Assembly: GCA_958450365.1 (NCBI GenBank) | Contig: CAUEEP010000909.1 | Coordinates: 261,501 to 325,500, forward strand | Reading direction: 5' to 3' | DNA length: 64,000 nucleotides | Source of the DNA: Mesorhabditis belari | Taxonomy: Eukaryota > Nematoda > Chromadorea > Rhabditida > Rhabditidae | In this document: in pieces, positions 1-12,916 of the stretch | How positions within the stretch are numbered: the first letter of the stretch is position 1 | Layout of the letters: each line of letters starts with the position of its first letter | Position numbers and translations under genes: made by a program | Notes under the pieces: generated by a model | Told to the model about the DNA's origin: nothing | The model's database searches: none | The model's input: only the letters and a program-made list of their open reading frames with translations

Positions 1-1864
1 CCTTTCAGATGAAAGCATTGCCATTCGATCTTTTCATTCTTTTTCTTTACTTTTCCCCTTTTCGATTTGTTTTCCCTCTCGATTCCTCAAGAATTATAAC
101 AATCCGCCGCACTAAACTCTCAACAACCAGAATATTTTCAAAGAAACAAAAGAATCAAAAGATTTACCTAGTGCTTGATTGCCCAAGTACTCCAAATTTA
201 AAGTAAGCCCTTCATCTTTTCTTTTCAGTTGTTATACAGTGAAATGAAAATGCGGTAGTTCTTAATTTTCCCTTTTCTTTTCCAATCAAATGGTTGATTT
301 TGAGTTGACCAACTGACCGTGGTTTATTTGGCAACAAATTGCTCTCAAGTGAGTGGATTGAAGAGATATTTCATTCAAAGGGAAAGACGGGGACAAGCCG
401 ATTCACCAATGGGAGAGGGGATCACCCTCTGTGTGAAGGCACCTGTCGACAAGAAAGTCTCTCCTTTTGAAAAGACATCATTTTTACGGGTTAAGATAAT
501 GTCAACAATGATCTAATGCAAGAATATTGTAATATTCGAGTTTTCCAAGCACTAGACTTTGCCAAACTCAGTATTTACATACAACAAAACCCTCTAGATT
601 GCACCTTCGATTTGTTTATCACCCTCTAGATGCCTACTTTATTTTGTTGTCTACTAATTCCTTATTCAGACTTTATAAACCGTACTCTTGACCCTTGAGT
701 AACTTATCCGAGTCAGCTGTTTCTTCTCTGTCCTCAAATGTTCTACAAATGTTCTTTCTTCTTTGTCCTTTTCTCTCCTCATCTATCTATGTGACCCCAG
801 CTCGTTTTCTGTTATCCAAAAGCTCTCATTGACTATGCCAAACGAATCATTCTTTTATGATCTTTGCAATGCTTTCGATTTCCTTTCATTCATTTCCTTA
901 ATTCCCTCCATTCCTTATAGAATAAGCGCGCCGCTTTTCACCTTTTCTTTGCCTCGATTCATCCATAAAATCCTCATTTACGATCGTTTTTTTGGGGATT
1001 GAGCAATAATTAGATGAGGATTTCGATTTCATTTCGTTTTCCGACATCTTAAAGATTAAGGAACATTAAGGAATTGATTTGAATGTTGAATTTTTAGTCT
1101 TTGATTGGGTCACATTCGGCTTTCGCTTTAAATCTCCCTTCTCGAAGTACAGTACACTATTCAAATCGAATTCTTGAAGTACAGAACATTCTTTTCCAAA
1201 AAACATTCAGCAGCTTTGCCATTTTTTCTAGAAATTCGAATGATTATGCGTTACAATCATCAGTCATAGCCCATCATAATATCAGCCATTCGAATAACTA
1301 TGCTGTACACAATCACGGAAACATCATCACCAAGCTTTTCTAAATTGAAATCCTCCTTTCAGCCATCCCTCCTTCCCCCATTTTTCTGAATGGGGCAACA
1401 GTTGCGCATCATTCCTTTATCCCTTTTTCATATTCGAGAGTCCCATCCACAGGTTGTCCCATCCACCATCCTTATATCTAGCCGACCGTAATTAATTTTG
1501 AGATCAGAGAATGGAATGGAGAGAAATGGAGAGGATCGGTCAACCTGTTCATCCTCTTGTTCTCTTCTTCTTCACTTCATTCCATATTGCCATTTTTGAC
1601 AGAACATACCCTTTCACACAAAGGATCTCTTTTCCCCAAAAAGGTGTCGTGTCAAATTTGACACGACAAACCATTTTCAATCATCTGCCCTTCTCTTTGA
1701 TCTTATTCAAATTGTTGATGGGAAATAACAACTCATTTTCCTTTGATTTCTTATCATTTCAATCACTCATTCTCGTTAACCAAACCGCTTTAAACAAATA
1801 ATTTCAGATCAGGGAATCCACGACTTTCCCCCCATTTTTCGATCGAATTTTATAAGAGGAGGCC
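1..1864. other. Upstream intergenic region of syg-2-like gene
   Basis: I see no supported gene here. The open frames are short, have no splice partners and follow T/C-rich composition. The stretch presumably holds the 5' regulatory DNA of the adhesion gene starting at 1865. A perfect 24-base palindrome lies at 1645-1668. T-rich tracts are common up to about 1800. Confidence 0.5.
1645..1668. repeat. Perfect 24-base palindrome
   Basis: The 12-base half-site TGTCGTGTCAAA is followed immediately by its exact reverse complement. It lies 197 bases upstream of the syg-2-like start codon. It could be the core of a small hairpin element or a dimeric protein-binding site; the sequence alone does not decide. 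Confidence 0.7.
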
Positions 1865-4800
1865 ATGAAGGGCCTGGCACTCATTGCCTTCACCGTTCTG
1901 TGCACTGTTTATGGTACGTTTTTGGAATCACAATCACAATAGTCTCTATAATAACTTGAAATTTCCCATAGCACACCATCCTCTTTTGTGTACTCAGTGT
2001 GTGGCTTAAACCCCTCGAGTCTTTCAAATACTCTTCAAGAGAAAAGCGATCAGTACCTCTGTCCCTCAGTTTCCAATAGTTAACTCAATAGAAAAATTGT
2101 ACAATTGAAAGCTCTTGCTTAAGTTTTAAAGTAGAAATCTTTTTGATAGCTTTGAATAGCAAAATAGCCTTTGGAGCTAATCCATGTTTGCTCACGATTA
2201 GCATTTTGTGTTTCTTTTTGTATGAGAATGGATGATAGGGATGGATGTCCCCTAAGGGTTGAACACGGATTTTAAGGTGAATAAACAAAGAAATGGGATG
2301 GTTGGGTGCTGAAAGAAAGAAGGCTTGAAAGAAAATGCAAAGAAAGAACATGGGAAACATGTGATTGGGTAACTTTTGTTTACCTCAACTAGAGCTGGGC
2401 TAGTTTTGAAGATTCAAGCTTAAAAGGATAAAGTTAAACGCTGATCGTAAAAGCTGAAATTTCCAGGTGACCCAACAGACGTCTTCACTCACAAATCCCC
2501 ATCCGAACCATTCTATGTGGTGGACGGGCAATCAGGGCCAACGCTTGAATGTGCAATCAAAGAAACATATCGAGACAGAGAGTCGCATGAAGTCTCGTGG
2601 ACATTGTACTCACATGGACATATCAGGTTTGAGAATTGAAAGTACAGCTCTAGAACTAGAACTCCATAAGCTCTAGAAGACCTCTAGAACTCCATAAGCT
2701 CTAGAAGAGCTCTAGAAATCCATCAACTTTCCAGGCATATCTCTCGAAGCTCAAAACTCCTCTCGAAAGAATACTTTGATTTGGTTGAAGATGCGAAGAC
2801 TGGCAATTACAATTTGAAGATAAAAAAGGTTTGTTCAAATTGAAGTTAATCCATTTTACAATAAAATTTTAGGTGGCTCGTGGGCTCACCGAGGGGAAAT
2901 TCCAGTGTTCTGTGCTGAATTTAGAGTCCGGAGAACAGTACACAGCCGATTCACTCGAAGTGGTCATGTTAGGTGAGTGTGGGAAAGCTAGTGGAACTGA
3001 AACAATGTCTGATCATGAGCTTTGTTGTTAGTTAACGTCGATCAGATACGGAAGTACTTGATTTTGTTACAAAATGTTTGATTTGGGCTCTGAATTCATT
3101 CTCCTCACAGCCATTCTCTTCCGTTTGACCTCCCCATCTCCATCCTTGATTACCTAAAGGTCTAATAACTCCATCGATGTCCCATCTACGAGATTCTTTC
3201 TCATTTCTTCCGGATTATCTCTTTCCGTCATTCTCTTCTCTTTTTCCATTCTCGACACTTCTCACCTAGTTGAGTCAGTGATTCCTCGTCGTTGCGCAAT
3301 CACACAAATCGACTCGGAAATCCACCAAAAATTGACATCATTTTGAGATTTGCCAATCTGCTCTCCAATTGAATAGAATTTGAGCTTTATTCAAACAAGA
3401 ATATTTCAATTTTGAATTTAACTTTACAGTTACACTCAAACGATTTCAATAAATCTCTTAGAAAACCAAAGAAAAATCCATGTTTTCTCGACCTTGACTC
3501 ACTTTTTTGCAAACCTTTCACAGATTGCCCTTCAAAGTTTGGTGAAACGAATTGAATTCGTTCAAAAGTTAGGCCAATATCTGGGGCGAATTGATGCTAT
3601 ATAACGTTTTCGATATAAGAAACTAATTTGCTAACGACTTCTTTCAATAGACAAAAGCCCTTGGACCGAAGAGAAGAAACGCAAAGCTGCTAGAAGTTAT
3701 TTACTCAATGGGTGCACAGTAGGGGAAATGTCGGTCCGATCTGATGGTCTTTTCGAAGAAAAGGGGGAAAACAAAAGGAAAGGGACTCAATTTGAGAGCA
3801 ACACCATATTTGCATACCCGATCTCTAGAAAGGACTACCAAAGGAGCAATCTATGAGGCAAAACGAATAGCCATATTTGAGGGGAATTTAAGGGGTACTT
3901 CGTGCAGATGAGTGCAGCGTTTAGTAGTGAGTGAATGACTTGTTCGTGTAGGTTGTACCAAGCCTTTCATATTTTAGTATGCTTTATGCTAATCGATAAT
4001 AACACCTGAAACAAGCTTCAATGCTGAGCACTTCTGCACTGCAAAAAGTCGATAACGTCCACCTGGAGACAGTAGTGGAGAGGAGAAGGGGATGTCGGGA
4101 AACAGTGCTAATTGGAGGGCAATCCATGCAGGGAGAGACACAAATTAGCCTCACTTCCCACCTTGTCCTTTATAGGTGAATGGGCAGTGCTAGCCATTGG
4201 GATTTTTGGGAGATTGTGAAGGTGACTTTGTGTCATTTTAGTCAACAGTCATTGTCACCAATTAATGATGGGTTGAATGGAGATTTGGAAGATTTCTGTG
4301 AATAACATGGATAGCAATAGATTTATGTGGATAGCAATAGTTTTCTACGTCTAGTATTTGATTTCAAAACATATTTCACACATTTCCTCAAATCTTGTGA
4401 ACTTTCCAAGCCACTAAAGTCAAAAGTGATGTATAGTGAAGTGCAGATCTTTGGGTTTAAGGTCAACAAGCTGTCAAGAATCTAATATTCAGCTACTCCA
4501 TGAGAACAGGTGTTCAACTGGTGAGCGGTGAGAGGTGAAATGGAGGGAATGGGAGAGAATGGCACACTCTTGACACCTCCTAGCCTCGTCCTAGTCTCTT
4601 CCAGTCTCTTCTCTCAGTTGGAGTCAAAAATGAGCTTATTTGTCAAGCACCCCATTGGGCTCTCCCAAAAGATTGAATGAAAATGAAGCGTTGACACCTC
4701 ATTGTCTATTTTTCTCTTTTCGTTGACCTTGTTTTGAGGTGAGAACTCACAAATAAGGATCTCTGCCATTGGGTGTGACAACACGTGAACGAGAAATATG

Positions 4801-7800
4801 AGATCTCACACTCGATATCGACCATTCCAAGGAGACCCACTTAAACTTATGATAACATGTGGGGACATTAGCTCGCCAGTTTTACATGTACTTGGTACAA
4901 CACCAGTAATAAATATCTAAAAAGACAGCCAAGCAAGCCAACCAAGAAAGCCAACCAAGCAAGTAAGCCAGCCAAGCGAGCCAGCCAAGCAAGCCAGTCA
5001 AGCAAATCAGCCAAGCAAGCCAGCCAAGCAAGCCAGCCAAGCAAGTCAGCCAAGCAAGCCATTCATAGTCATCCAAAACATTACCATTATGGCTATCTGT
5101 TCAATCAGTTGATCAAAGTGTGCAAAAAGCACTAAAAGTTGTCCCCATAAAGCAAACAGAAACCCCAAGGAGGAAATGTCAAAAGAGCCGCCTCTCCATA
5201 TTTCCCTTTCTCCATATTGAGAAGTTGTCGCGTGGCCATAAATCCGGAAGGTCTTATCATTCTTTTCCTCTTTATTCAACGAGAACGGGTAATCTGGGTC
5301 ACATTTGCGCAAAAAGCTGTGAACCGTTTCTCAAAATCAAGCCGCCATTGGGAGGGGTAAACAAAAATTGTCGAAAAGGAGTGAGAACCAACAAGTGTTA
5401 TGTAAGGAAATGAAAGGAACCGCTTTGAGTGCTCACACTGATTTTATTACAAGGCCTTCGAGTTTCAAGAAGACAGAACTAAGGTGTTTCCGATCTTCTC
5501 TTCTGCTGATCGTTATTTGAGAACTCTAATAGAAACTACTCTCTAAATTACCTTGCTCACTAAAATTTCAAAGCCATTTGATACTAATTTGGAGTGACAC
5601 TCGATCTGGCATTTAAAAGTCAGGAATTGATGGGTGAAGAAGAGAAGGAAAGTCTCACAAAGGATTAGAGGGGTTTGAGAGGAAATTCAGAAAAGAATCA
5701 AGGATCGGGAGTTCCCTTCTTGTGACCCGACACCAAATTTCCGTTCGATCGTCGGGGATTCAAGGGAAAGGGTATCCAATCTTGAAAAAGGAAAAGATTT
5801 CGGTGATGTGTGACTGGTTGAGCGAACAGAGGGAGCTTCCGTTATGGTAATTAGCGAGGATTCAGCTTTGGGGAAAGGGAAAGGAATAAGAGATTGGGTT
5901 GGAATGAAAATGATATCCTTTTGCAAGATTTGAGAGTTCCATTTCGGGAGATTCAGAATATTTAAGCAACCAAGGGTTTGTGGATCAAGAAAAATACAAA
6001 TCAAGTTGATTTTTATTTAGTCGAACCTGGCCCACCCGAAATCGTCGATTACCCATCACAACCAGTGAAAGAAGGAGACGGAATCCAAATGAAATGTCGA
6101 ACTGAAGGCGGATCTCCACCTCCAACAATTCAATGGCTTTTCGATAACAAAACTGTCGCCAATCAGGATCTGTACTCGGTTTCGGTCAAAGATGAAGTTG
6201 TTGAGAGCAGAATCCAGTCAGTTTTACTTACATTAACTTTACAGAGTTCAAAAAAACATCAAGAATTTGATCTATTTAGATGGAGAGCTCGAGCTGAAGA
6301 CAATGGAGCATTCTTGACGTGTATGGTTAGCAATAAGGCATTGGAGGGAAGAGCTCCGAAAGCTGTCCAGAGTCCACGATTGAATGTAAGGCAATTTAAA
6401 AAGATTTTAAAATGATAATTGAATTTAAAAGCTAATTGAATACAATTCAATTTAAATCTTTTGGAAAGATTTAACTAAACGATTTGAGGTTCTCTACAAA
6501 CCGACAGTCACCGTTGGACCAGTACCTGACTACATTGTGGAAGAAGATCAACAGATCGAATTGACTTGTTCCGGTCAGGGAAATCCTCAACCAACTGGTT
6601 TCGAATGGTGAGTTTATTTTTTAAACACAAAGCAATTTCCGATTACATAAAAACAATCCTTTGTTGTTTCTTTGAAATAAAAACACCGATGGGGCGCCAT
6701 AGTGTCGACCCTCAAAAAAAACGATTCATCAAATTGTGGCCTCACCTTTTCCGAGCAGAGGGAAAACCCACAAAAAAACTGAAAAAACGAACCGCTCACG
6801 GTCAAACCATTATATTTGACAGCTCTTGAATAAAATGACAGGAAAGGGGCCAGGTGGGGAGAAGTTTTTGTAAGGGAAAGAATAGAAAGAGGATAGAATA
6901 CCTGAGTAAACCACTAAAAGGGGAAGTCACCTGCGCCCCATTTCCGGGAGAATTCTGAGTTGGATAAGTGAGCTTTAAAAATACTGAAGGATAAAGAGGA
7001 TGAAGGAGAATACAAGTTGTGAAGAGGGGCTAAGCTGGGATGCCACAAAATGGCCGTAGCAGATTTTGACGCCGTTGAGATGCAAACGCCTATCGGACAA
7101 TCCAGTGCTGTATTCGCGTCAAAATCTGCTAGGGCCATTTTGTGGCGTCCCCTTGTGAGTACTTGACAATTCTGATTCTGACAATTTATAGATTTAAACC
7201 AAATTCAATTTCAGGAAGCACATTCAAACTGGAGAACGATATCTTGATGCAAAATGGCCATTGAAAGCCGAACGAAAATATGCGGGCGAATTCGAGTGTC
7301 GAGCGAGTAATACGATTGGAGAATCCGTTGACAAGATGAAATTGGATGTGCAATATAAACCAAGAGTTACGACAAAGGTACTTTTGAAAAGATATTAGTA
7401 AAGCATAAGGCTCTATCCTGGCGGCAATGGGCAATGGGCAATGGCATGTCAGTGTAGCTAGAGCGTTCGTTCAGTAAACGTGAGGTCGTGAATTCGAATC
7501 CCGACGCCGACCATGTTTTGTATTCCCAGCCACAACCCATAAAAGAACTTATTGATAACTTATTGATAATTTAGTACTTCTAACCATTATTCAGGATATG
7601 GTGAATCCATCAGAGGGAGACACTGTCAGCATTGATTGCACAATTGATGCCAATCCGAAAGCTGAGGGAATCGAATGGGTTGGACCAAATGGATTCACAT
7701 CAAAGGGACCAAAGATTGTTCTTCCATCAATTTCAAGGTTTGTTTTGCTAATATTCCAAGAAAATCTTTTTCCAGAGATCAATCTGGTGATTACATTTGC

Positions 7801-10800
7801 CGAGCCACCAACTACTTGACTCTCTACGGACAAACGGGAGCTCAGCCAAGAACTGGACAATCAACTGTTAAGGTCATTAATTCGAGTTTGTGACATAAAA
7901 AAACTATTCAAATTTTTAGGTGGATGTCCGTCGAAAGCCAGGCTCAGCTCGAATCACTCCATCAACATTGAATGTTCCCGTTGGAGGCACAATTCAACTC
8001 ACTTGTGTTGCTATGGATCCCGGAAGTCCGACTGCTGAATATAAATGGGCAAGTCCAAGCAGTGGAGGACAGTATGGAACAATGTAAGAAAGAGGGAATT
8101 CGAAAGCTGAAATGTTTAGCAATTCCAGGGATCATAATGGGGAAATCTTGACGATTCGGAATGCTCAATTGTCTGATAATGGAGAATACAAATGTCTTCC
8201 GTTCAATCGAATTGGAGAAGGAGAAGTGGCTACAGTGAAAGTGATTGTTGTGGAACCGGCTGAGATTTCGAAACCGTTGGCTACGGAAAGAGTGTACAAT
8301 ACTGGAGAGACAACTACTGGATTGGAGTGTGAAGCCCAGGGGTAAATTCTTGACGATATGTTCACAATTTTAAGATGATAAAGATTACAAATCTTCAAAC
8401 AACTTTCTATAACATGGCTTGGTTTAGTTACCCAACTCCCGATATCGCATGGCTTCGAGACGGCCAACCAGTTGATCCATTGCGTTTCTCGATTAAAACG
8501 AAAGAAGGCCGAGAGAATTGTCCACCCGGAGATTACTGTACAAAGAGTATCACATCAACTCTCGCGTTTCAATATCCCGTTGAATGGTGCGATAAGGGAA
8601 ATTACACATGTGCAGCTCAAAATGGTAAGAAGGAAAGAATCGAATCTTTAAACAAGTTAATTCAGGTGGTGGAGAAGCAGCTAAGACTTGGTCAATCGTT
8701 CGAGTTGTTCATTCTCCACAAATTCTCAATGATGTCTACAATGGAGAGAGTTTGGCTGCGGTTGATTTGGAAACAACGGTAAGCATAGAGGCTGAGCCTA
8801 AAGAGGCTGGCCGCAAATTATCGCCTCGCAGTTTTTGAGCTATATCTTGGCTGTAGCTTCGCGAATTCGTTTAATTTCTTTTTAATATGAAAATTGCAAT
8901 AATTTTCTACAATGAATTTCTTTATACAAGTTGTAGGATGCTTTTGAGATTTTTATTAAAGGCTTGGAAGATGCGCCCAAAAAACCCATGGCACCCAACT
9001 TGATTCCAGCTCTTTCTAGTTCATTTTTATGGCTTTTTTTGATAAATTTAAGCTATAAGAATAACATTTGGATTCTTTAAGTCAATTCTTTAAGTTAACT
9101 TTGAGATTAACCGATTGCCAGTTTCAAGAAAAATGCATTTTCGAGAAGGCGATTGCATATTTCATCCAGAGCTCCTAAAAACACCATATGGTTGAAGATT
9201 TTGTTCAAAAACATTTGCTTTAAGCTTTTTCACCGGAAAAGAGTCAAATAAACCCTTAAAACCCCGTTTAGAAAAGGTTTTGAGGGCTGTGAGAGCCCTT
9301 AAAACCTGTTCATGAAAAGTTGCAGATTGAGTTGCGTGCCAATAGTTGTTTTGAGCGCATCTTTCAAGCCTTTTATGAAAAAAAGCTCAAGAACATTCTA
9401 CAATTTGTATAAAGAAATTCGTCGTAGGTAATTATCGCAATTTTCCTGTTAAAAAGGAATTCAACCGGTTCGGGAAGCGGGAAAAAACTGTAAGGCTATA
9501 ATTTGGGCCAGCCAATTCTAAGCCAATTGTAAGGCCAGCCAATTCTAAGCTTAAGCCTTACTTTGCTGAACTGATTACAATAATTGTATCCCATTCAGGC
9601 TCGTATCTCCTGCCGTGTTTCTGCCCGTCCCGAGCCAACATTCAAATGGTTTAAAGATTCGGTGGAGATCGAAGAAGGAGAAAGATTCGCCATTTCAGCC
9701 AATCGCCTATCCAGTCGGCCTGATGAATTTGAATCGGTAAGATAATGGAAAAACGATCATTTAAAGATTTAAAAGAAAGATTGAAGGTTAAAGATGGTTA
9801 TGTTTAGGTTCTTTCATTCACTGATGCCACTAAAGCTGACTACGGAAAGTACATGTGTCGAGCGACAAACGGGAAAGGACCAAAAGCTGAAGTCGTCATT
9901 TTGCTGAAAGAGAAAAGTTTGTTATCAACTCTATTAGGATTAGCATGAAATATTCAGGCAAACCCGAGCCACCTCAACAAATTCAAACGGTATCCACCTC
10001 TCCAACAAGTCTGAACATTGCCTGGAAACGAGGCTTCGATGGAGGATATTCGCAGACGTTTATTTTAGAGTATAAAAGGTTTGTTCGCAAAATTTGGCAT
10101 TCAATTTTCATCAGAATCAACCCGTTTCCAGAATAAATCCGTTTACTGAAAAAGTGGCTGATGAAGAGGCAGTGACAACGATTGAAGTGAAAAATTTGCA
10201 AAGGATCGAAGTGCGAAATGTAAGCTTTTATGGGCTGTAAGCTTTATGATAAAAACATAATCTTTACATTATCGAACTTTTCTTTACATTAAAAAAACGT
10301 ATAACCTTTACATTGCCCTTTTCAGAAAGATTCAAATCGAGCGAAACGATCTCCAACGATGACATCATTAGTGGCATACAATTTGACGGGACTTCTCCCA
10401 CAATCAACTTATTACATCAAATTAAAAGCAAAGAATGAAATTGTGAGAAAAAAATCTTTAAATAAAATTTACACAATTTTAGGGAACTTCTGATTTCTCA
10501 TCTCCAATCGTTTCAACAACGGGCGATATTTATGAAGATCCGACATTTGAGACACCCATTGGAGTCAAATACAACACGAGAACAATGGGATTGACACTTG
10601 AGGTTCAGGAAGCTTTTTTTGATTTGATAATATTTGTAAATCATGAATTTTAGCCTCAACCCTCATCCGAGATCTGCGTTCAATTGTATGTATCATTCGG
10701 AGAATTCTATCGTGGAGTTGGATGTTGGCCGGTTGATCGAGAAATCTCTGATCTGCCTGGTGGAGCGCAGTTCAGAATACGATATTGCTCAAGGACAAAT

Positions 10801-11879
10801 CCGCTACATTGCTCTTCATTAAGGTAAGTACAAGAATCTATGCCTAACTGTTCTATGTCTAACTGGTGGAGCGCTGTTCAAAATACGATATTGCCTAACT
10901 TAACAACCTTGTTTAGCCGCGAAGTAATCTCTCCCAGTCCATTCACCTCAAAATGGCGCTTCTTGGTGCCAGTCCTGATCGCATTGATTGCTCTGGCCTT
11001 TTTTTGCATCATCTTGACAATCTGTTGTCGATCGAGAAGAGGAAAGGATGATAAAAAGAAGAATAAACGAGTTGACATGTAAGTGGACAAAAATTGTAAC
11101 CATTTACCTTTCATTTAGTCGACCAGAAGTCTCGGGCCCAATGCCACCAATCGAGGCGAAGAATACAGTGACCCATGGATCGGCCACTGATTCGGGAGTG
11201 TTCACTTTAGAGAATGGACAAAAAGGACACCATGATTCGTACAACACACAGACATTCAGCGCGTGAGTTTGTCTCAATGCACTAGAAGATTGACAAGAGA
11301 TTTTCAAAAGAACGATTTCTATTTACATTATTTCATTTATATTTCTATTGATTTACAAACGATTTCTATGATAGAATGAATTTTCAGTAATGAGACGATA
11401 GCCGAGAGAGATTCATGGCCATCAGGAGGAGCACCAGCAAGTCATCACAATACAGCATATGATCCATTTCATAATGATCCATATTTGAATGAATATGACG
11501 GAGGAGCATGGAGGACAAGCGGTGAGTTCAAAAACTGAACTGACTTAAAATCAAACCATAAAACAATGAAATCATTTTCTACAGACTATTCGGATATATC
11601 CATCCTACTCGATGGTTGTATTGAAGGTGAAAAATGAGGAAAAGAGCTTTTGTCAAGTGAAACTAACAAAAACTCGTCAAAAAACCATTGAAAAACCATT
11701 TAGTTTAGTGAATTGTATGCAAAAGCTTGTATGCATTTAGATTATGAAATTTAGTGCATGACGGAAGCGGTGGATCGGGAAATGAAAATCAAACAACGAC
11801 AACCCATTCAGACGGAGGAGATTCCGATTCGGAAGCATTTGGAGGACAAGGAAGAGTGATTAGGGAAATCATTGTGTAG
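1865..11879 (+). CDS. syg-2: Nephrin/SYG-2-like immunoglobulin adhesion receptor
   Basis: About 26 exons encode a type I membrane protein of about 1130 residues. Exons: 1865-1913, 2467-2626, 2735-2828, 2873-2972, 6021-6216, 6280-6385, 6489-6607, 7215-7377, 7595-7737, 7776-7872, 7920-8083, 8120-8341, 8428-8624, 8666-8778, 9599-9736, 9808-9916, 9958-10078, 10132-10219, 10326-10442, 10483-10602, 10654-10823, 10917-11078, 11119-11262, 11388-11521, 11585-11626, 11755-11879; all phases agree. Residues 1-17 look like a signal peptide. Seven Ig-like units follow (roughly residues 20-725), with Cys-Trp-Cys patterns such as IELTCSGQGNPQPTGFEW and YAGEFECRAS, then an FN3 domain (PEPPQQIQTV... onward). 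A membrane span (FLVPVLIALIALAFFCIILT) and a basic, then acidic, cytoplasmic tail follow. The tail ends REIIV, a hydrophobic C-terminus of the PDZ-ligand kind. Multiple Ig plus one FN3 matches nephrin/SYG-2 rather than SYG-1/Kirre. In C. elegans SYG-2 guides synapse placement by binding SYG-1; that role is inferred here. The ends of a few exons are uncertain. Confidence 0.85.
4921..5060. repeat. AAGCCAGCC-type tandem repeat
   Basis: A degenerate array built from AAGCCAGCC / AAGCAAGCC blocks lies inside the 3-kb fourth intron of the adhesion gene. The minus strand gives long Leu-Ala-Trp frames that are artefacts of the repeat. Confidence 0.8.
7040..7149. mobile_element. Short foldback (inverted-repeat) element
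   Basis: Two arms of about 33 bases (7040-7073 and 7115-7149) are near-perfect reverse complements (left arm includes GCCACAAAATGGCC, right arm GGGCCATTTTGTGGC), with a spacer of about 40 bases. This is the layout of a MITE-like hairpin element. It sits in an intron of the adhesion gene. Confidence 0.7.
7444..7513 (+). repeat. tRNA-like sequence (weak)
   Basis: The order GTGTAGCTAGAGCG ... AATTCGAATCCCG ... GCCGACCA resembles a D-arm, a T-arm (box-B-like) and a 3' acceptor end. The 5' acceptor strand does not pair with the 3' end and the anticodon stem is poor, so it is not a functional tRNA. It is more likely a decayed tRNA or part of a tRNA-derived repeat. It is intronic. Confidence 0.4.
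8795..9530. mobile_element. Long foldback element in intron
   Basis: Left arm 8795-9010 and right arm 9330-9530 are imperfect reverse complements. For example TGAATTTCTTTATACAAGTTGTAG on the left pairs with the right-arm block around 9400-9428, and GGCTTGGAAGATGCGC pairs with GCGCATCTTTCAAGCC. It fills most of the intron between the exons ending at 8778 and starting at 9599. No coding potential is seen between the arms. Confidence 0.75.
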
Positions 11880-12510
11880 AGATCGATATTCTACCGTAAT
11901 CCTTCAGAAAACAAGGGCTGAATGTGCCAGAAAGCTGTGCCACAAAGCACGGCATAAAGTACATTCACAACCCAAAGTACACTGAATGCTTCTCCCATGT
12001 TTCCTCCCAATCTGTGCCATTTCTCGTAGTTCTTTAGAAATCTCTTGATTTTTGTGTCAAAACCGGTGTCTCACTTTCATTTCTTTTCCTTACCGTAACG
12101 ATTTTCTCTTCAACTCTTTCATCTTTCACTTCTTTTCCTTCAATGAATTATCCAAACGGGTCTCTCGTCTCTATTCGGTGCTCCCTTCTATTTTGTGGCA
12201 TTTTTATTACCGTAATTGTTTCTGAAAAGGTTTCTTTCTGAAAAGGTGAAGAGATAACCAAGCTAAAGTTTTAAAATATTCAATTTCGGATTAAAATTCG
12301 AAGTTTTTCAGGTTTCCTTTTCTTTTCAGCTTCTCAAAGAAACCTGATCCCAATGTTTCCTCTAATCTGGTCCATTTCTCGTAGATTTCTAAACAGTGCT
12401 CATTTTTATTCCTTTTCCAAAATTCATTTGTGATTCTCTACTACGGTATCTGACAGTTAATTGCTACCCTTTTTTGCATTACCATGACCTCTCAAGTACA
12501 CAACAAATTA
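11880..12510. other. 3' flank of adhesion gene with a direct repeat
   Basis: No gene is seen. Two similar blocks about 350 bases apart (near 11990-12055 and 12345-12400) share ATTTCTCGTAG and flanking bases, so part of the 3' flank has been duplicated. Confidence 0.4.
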
Positions 12511-12916
12511 GACCTGCTTAACGAGTCCGGACAAAATTTTCAGACAGTCTGCCTCGCTCTTCGATTTTTTTACTGCCCAAAGCTCCATCGAGCATGAAAC
12601 CCAGTTCCCCCGCAAGCCCTTATTCTAGGCTTCATTTCGATATTAAACATGACTAGATTCTGTTTTGCCATTCTTTAGATTTCGATCATTTTAGATAAAA
12701 ATTTTCTGGACTCGTTAACATTATCGAGTCCGGCGAAAGATTGATCAAGATCTAAAGAATGGCAAAACAGAACCTAGTCATGTTTAATATCAAAATGAAG
12801 CCTAGAATAAGGGCTTGCGGGGGAACTGGCTTTCATGCTTGAAGGAGCTTTAGGCAATAAAGAAATCGAAGAGCGAATCATCTCTGAAAATTTTGCTCAG
12901 ACTCATTAAGCAGGTC
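12511..12916. mobile_element. Foldback element with ~185-base arms
   Basis: The ends are GACCTGCTTAACGAGT and its imperfect complement CTCATTAAGCAGGTC. The arms stay complementary inward, for instance TTGCCATTCTTTAGAT against ATCTAAAGAATGGCAA and GGGCTTGCGGGGG against CCCCCGCAAGCCC. The spacer is about 25 bases. It is a non-coding palindromic element. Confidence 0.8.

Noticed and set aside
4868..5076. Leu/Ala/Trp-rich minus-strand frames
   Set aside because: They are translations of the AAGCCAGCC tandem repeat in two frames, not genes.
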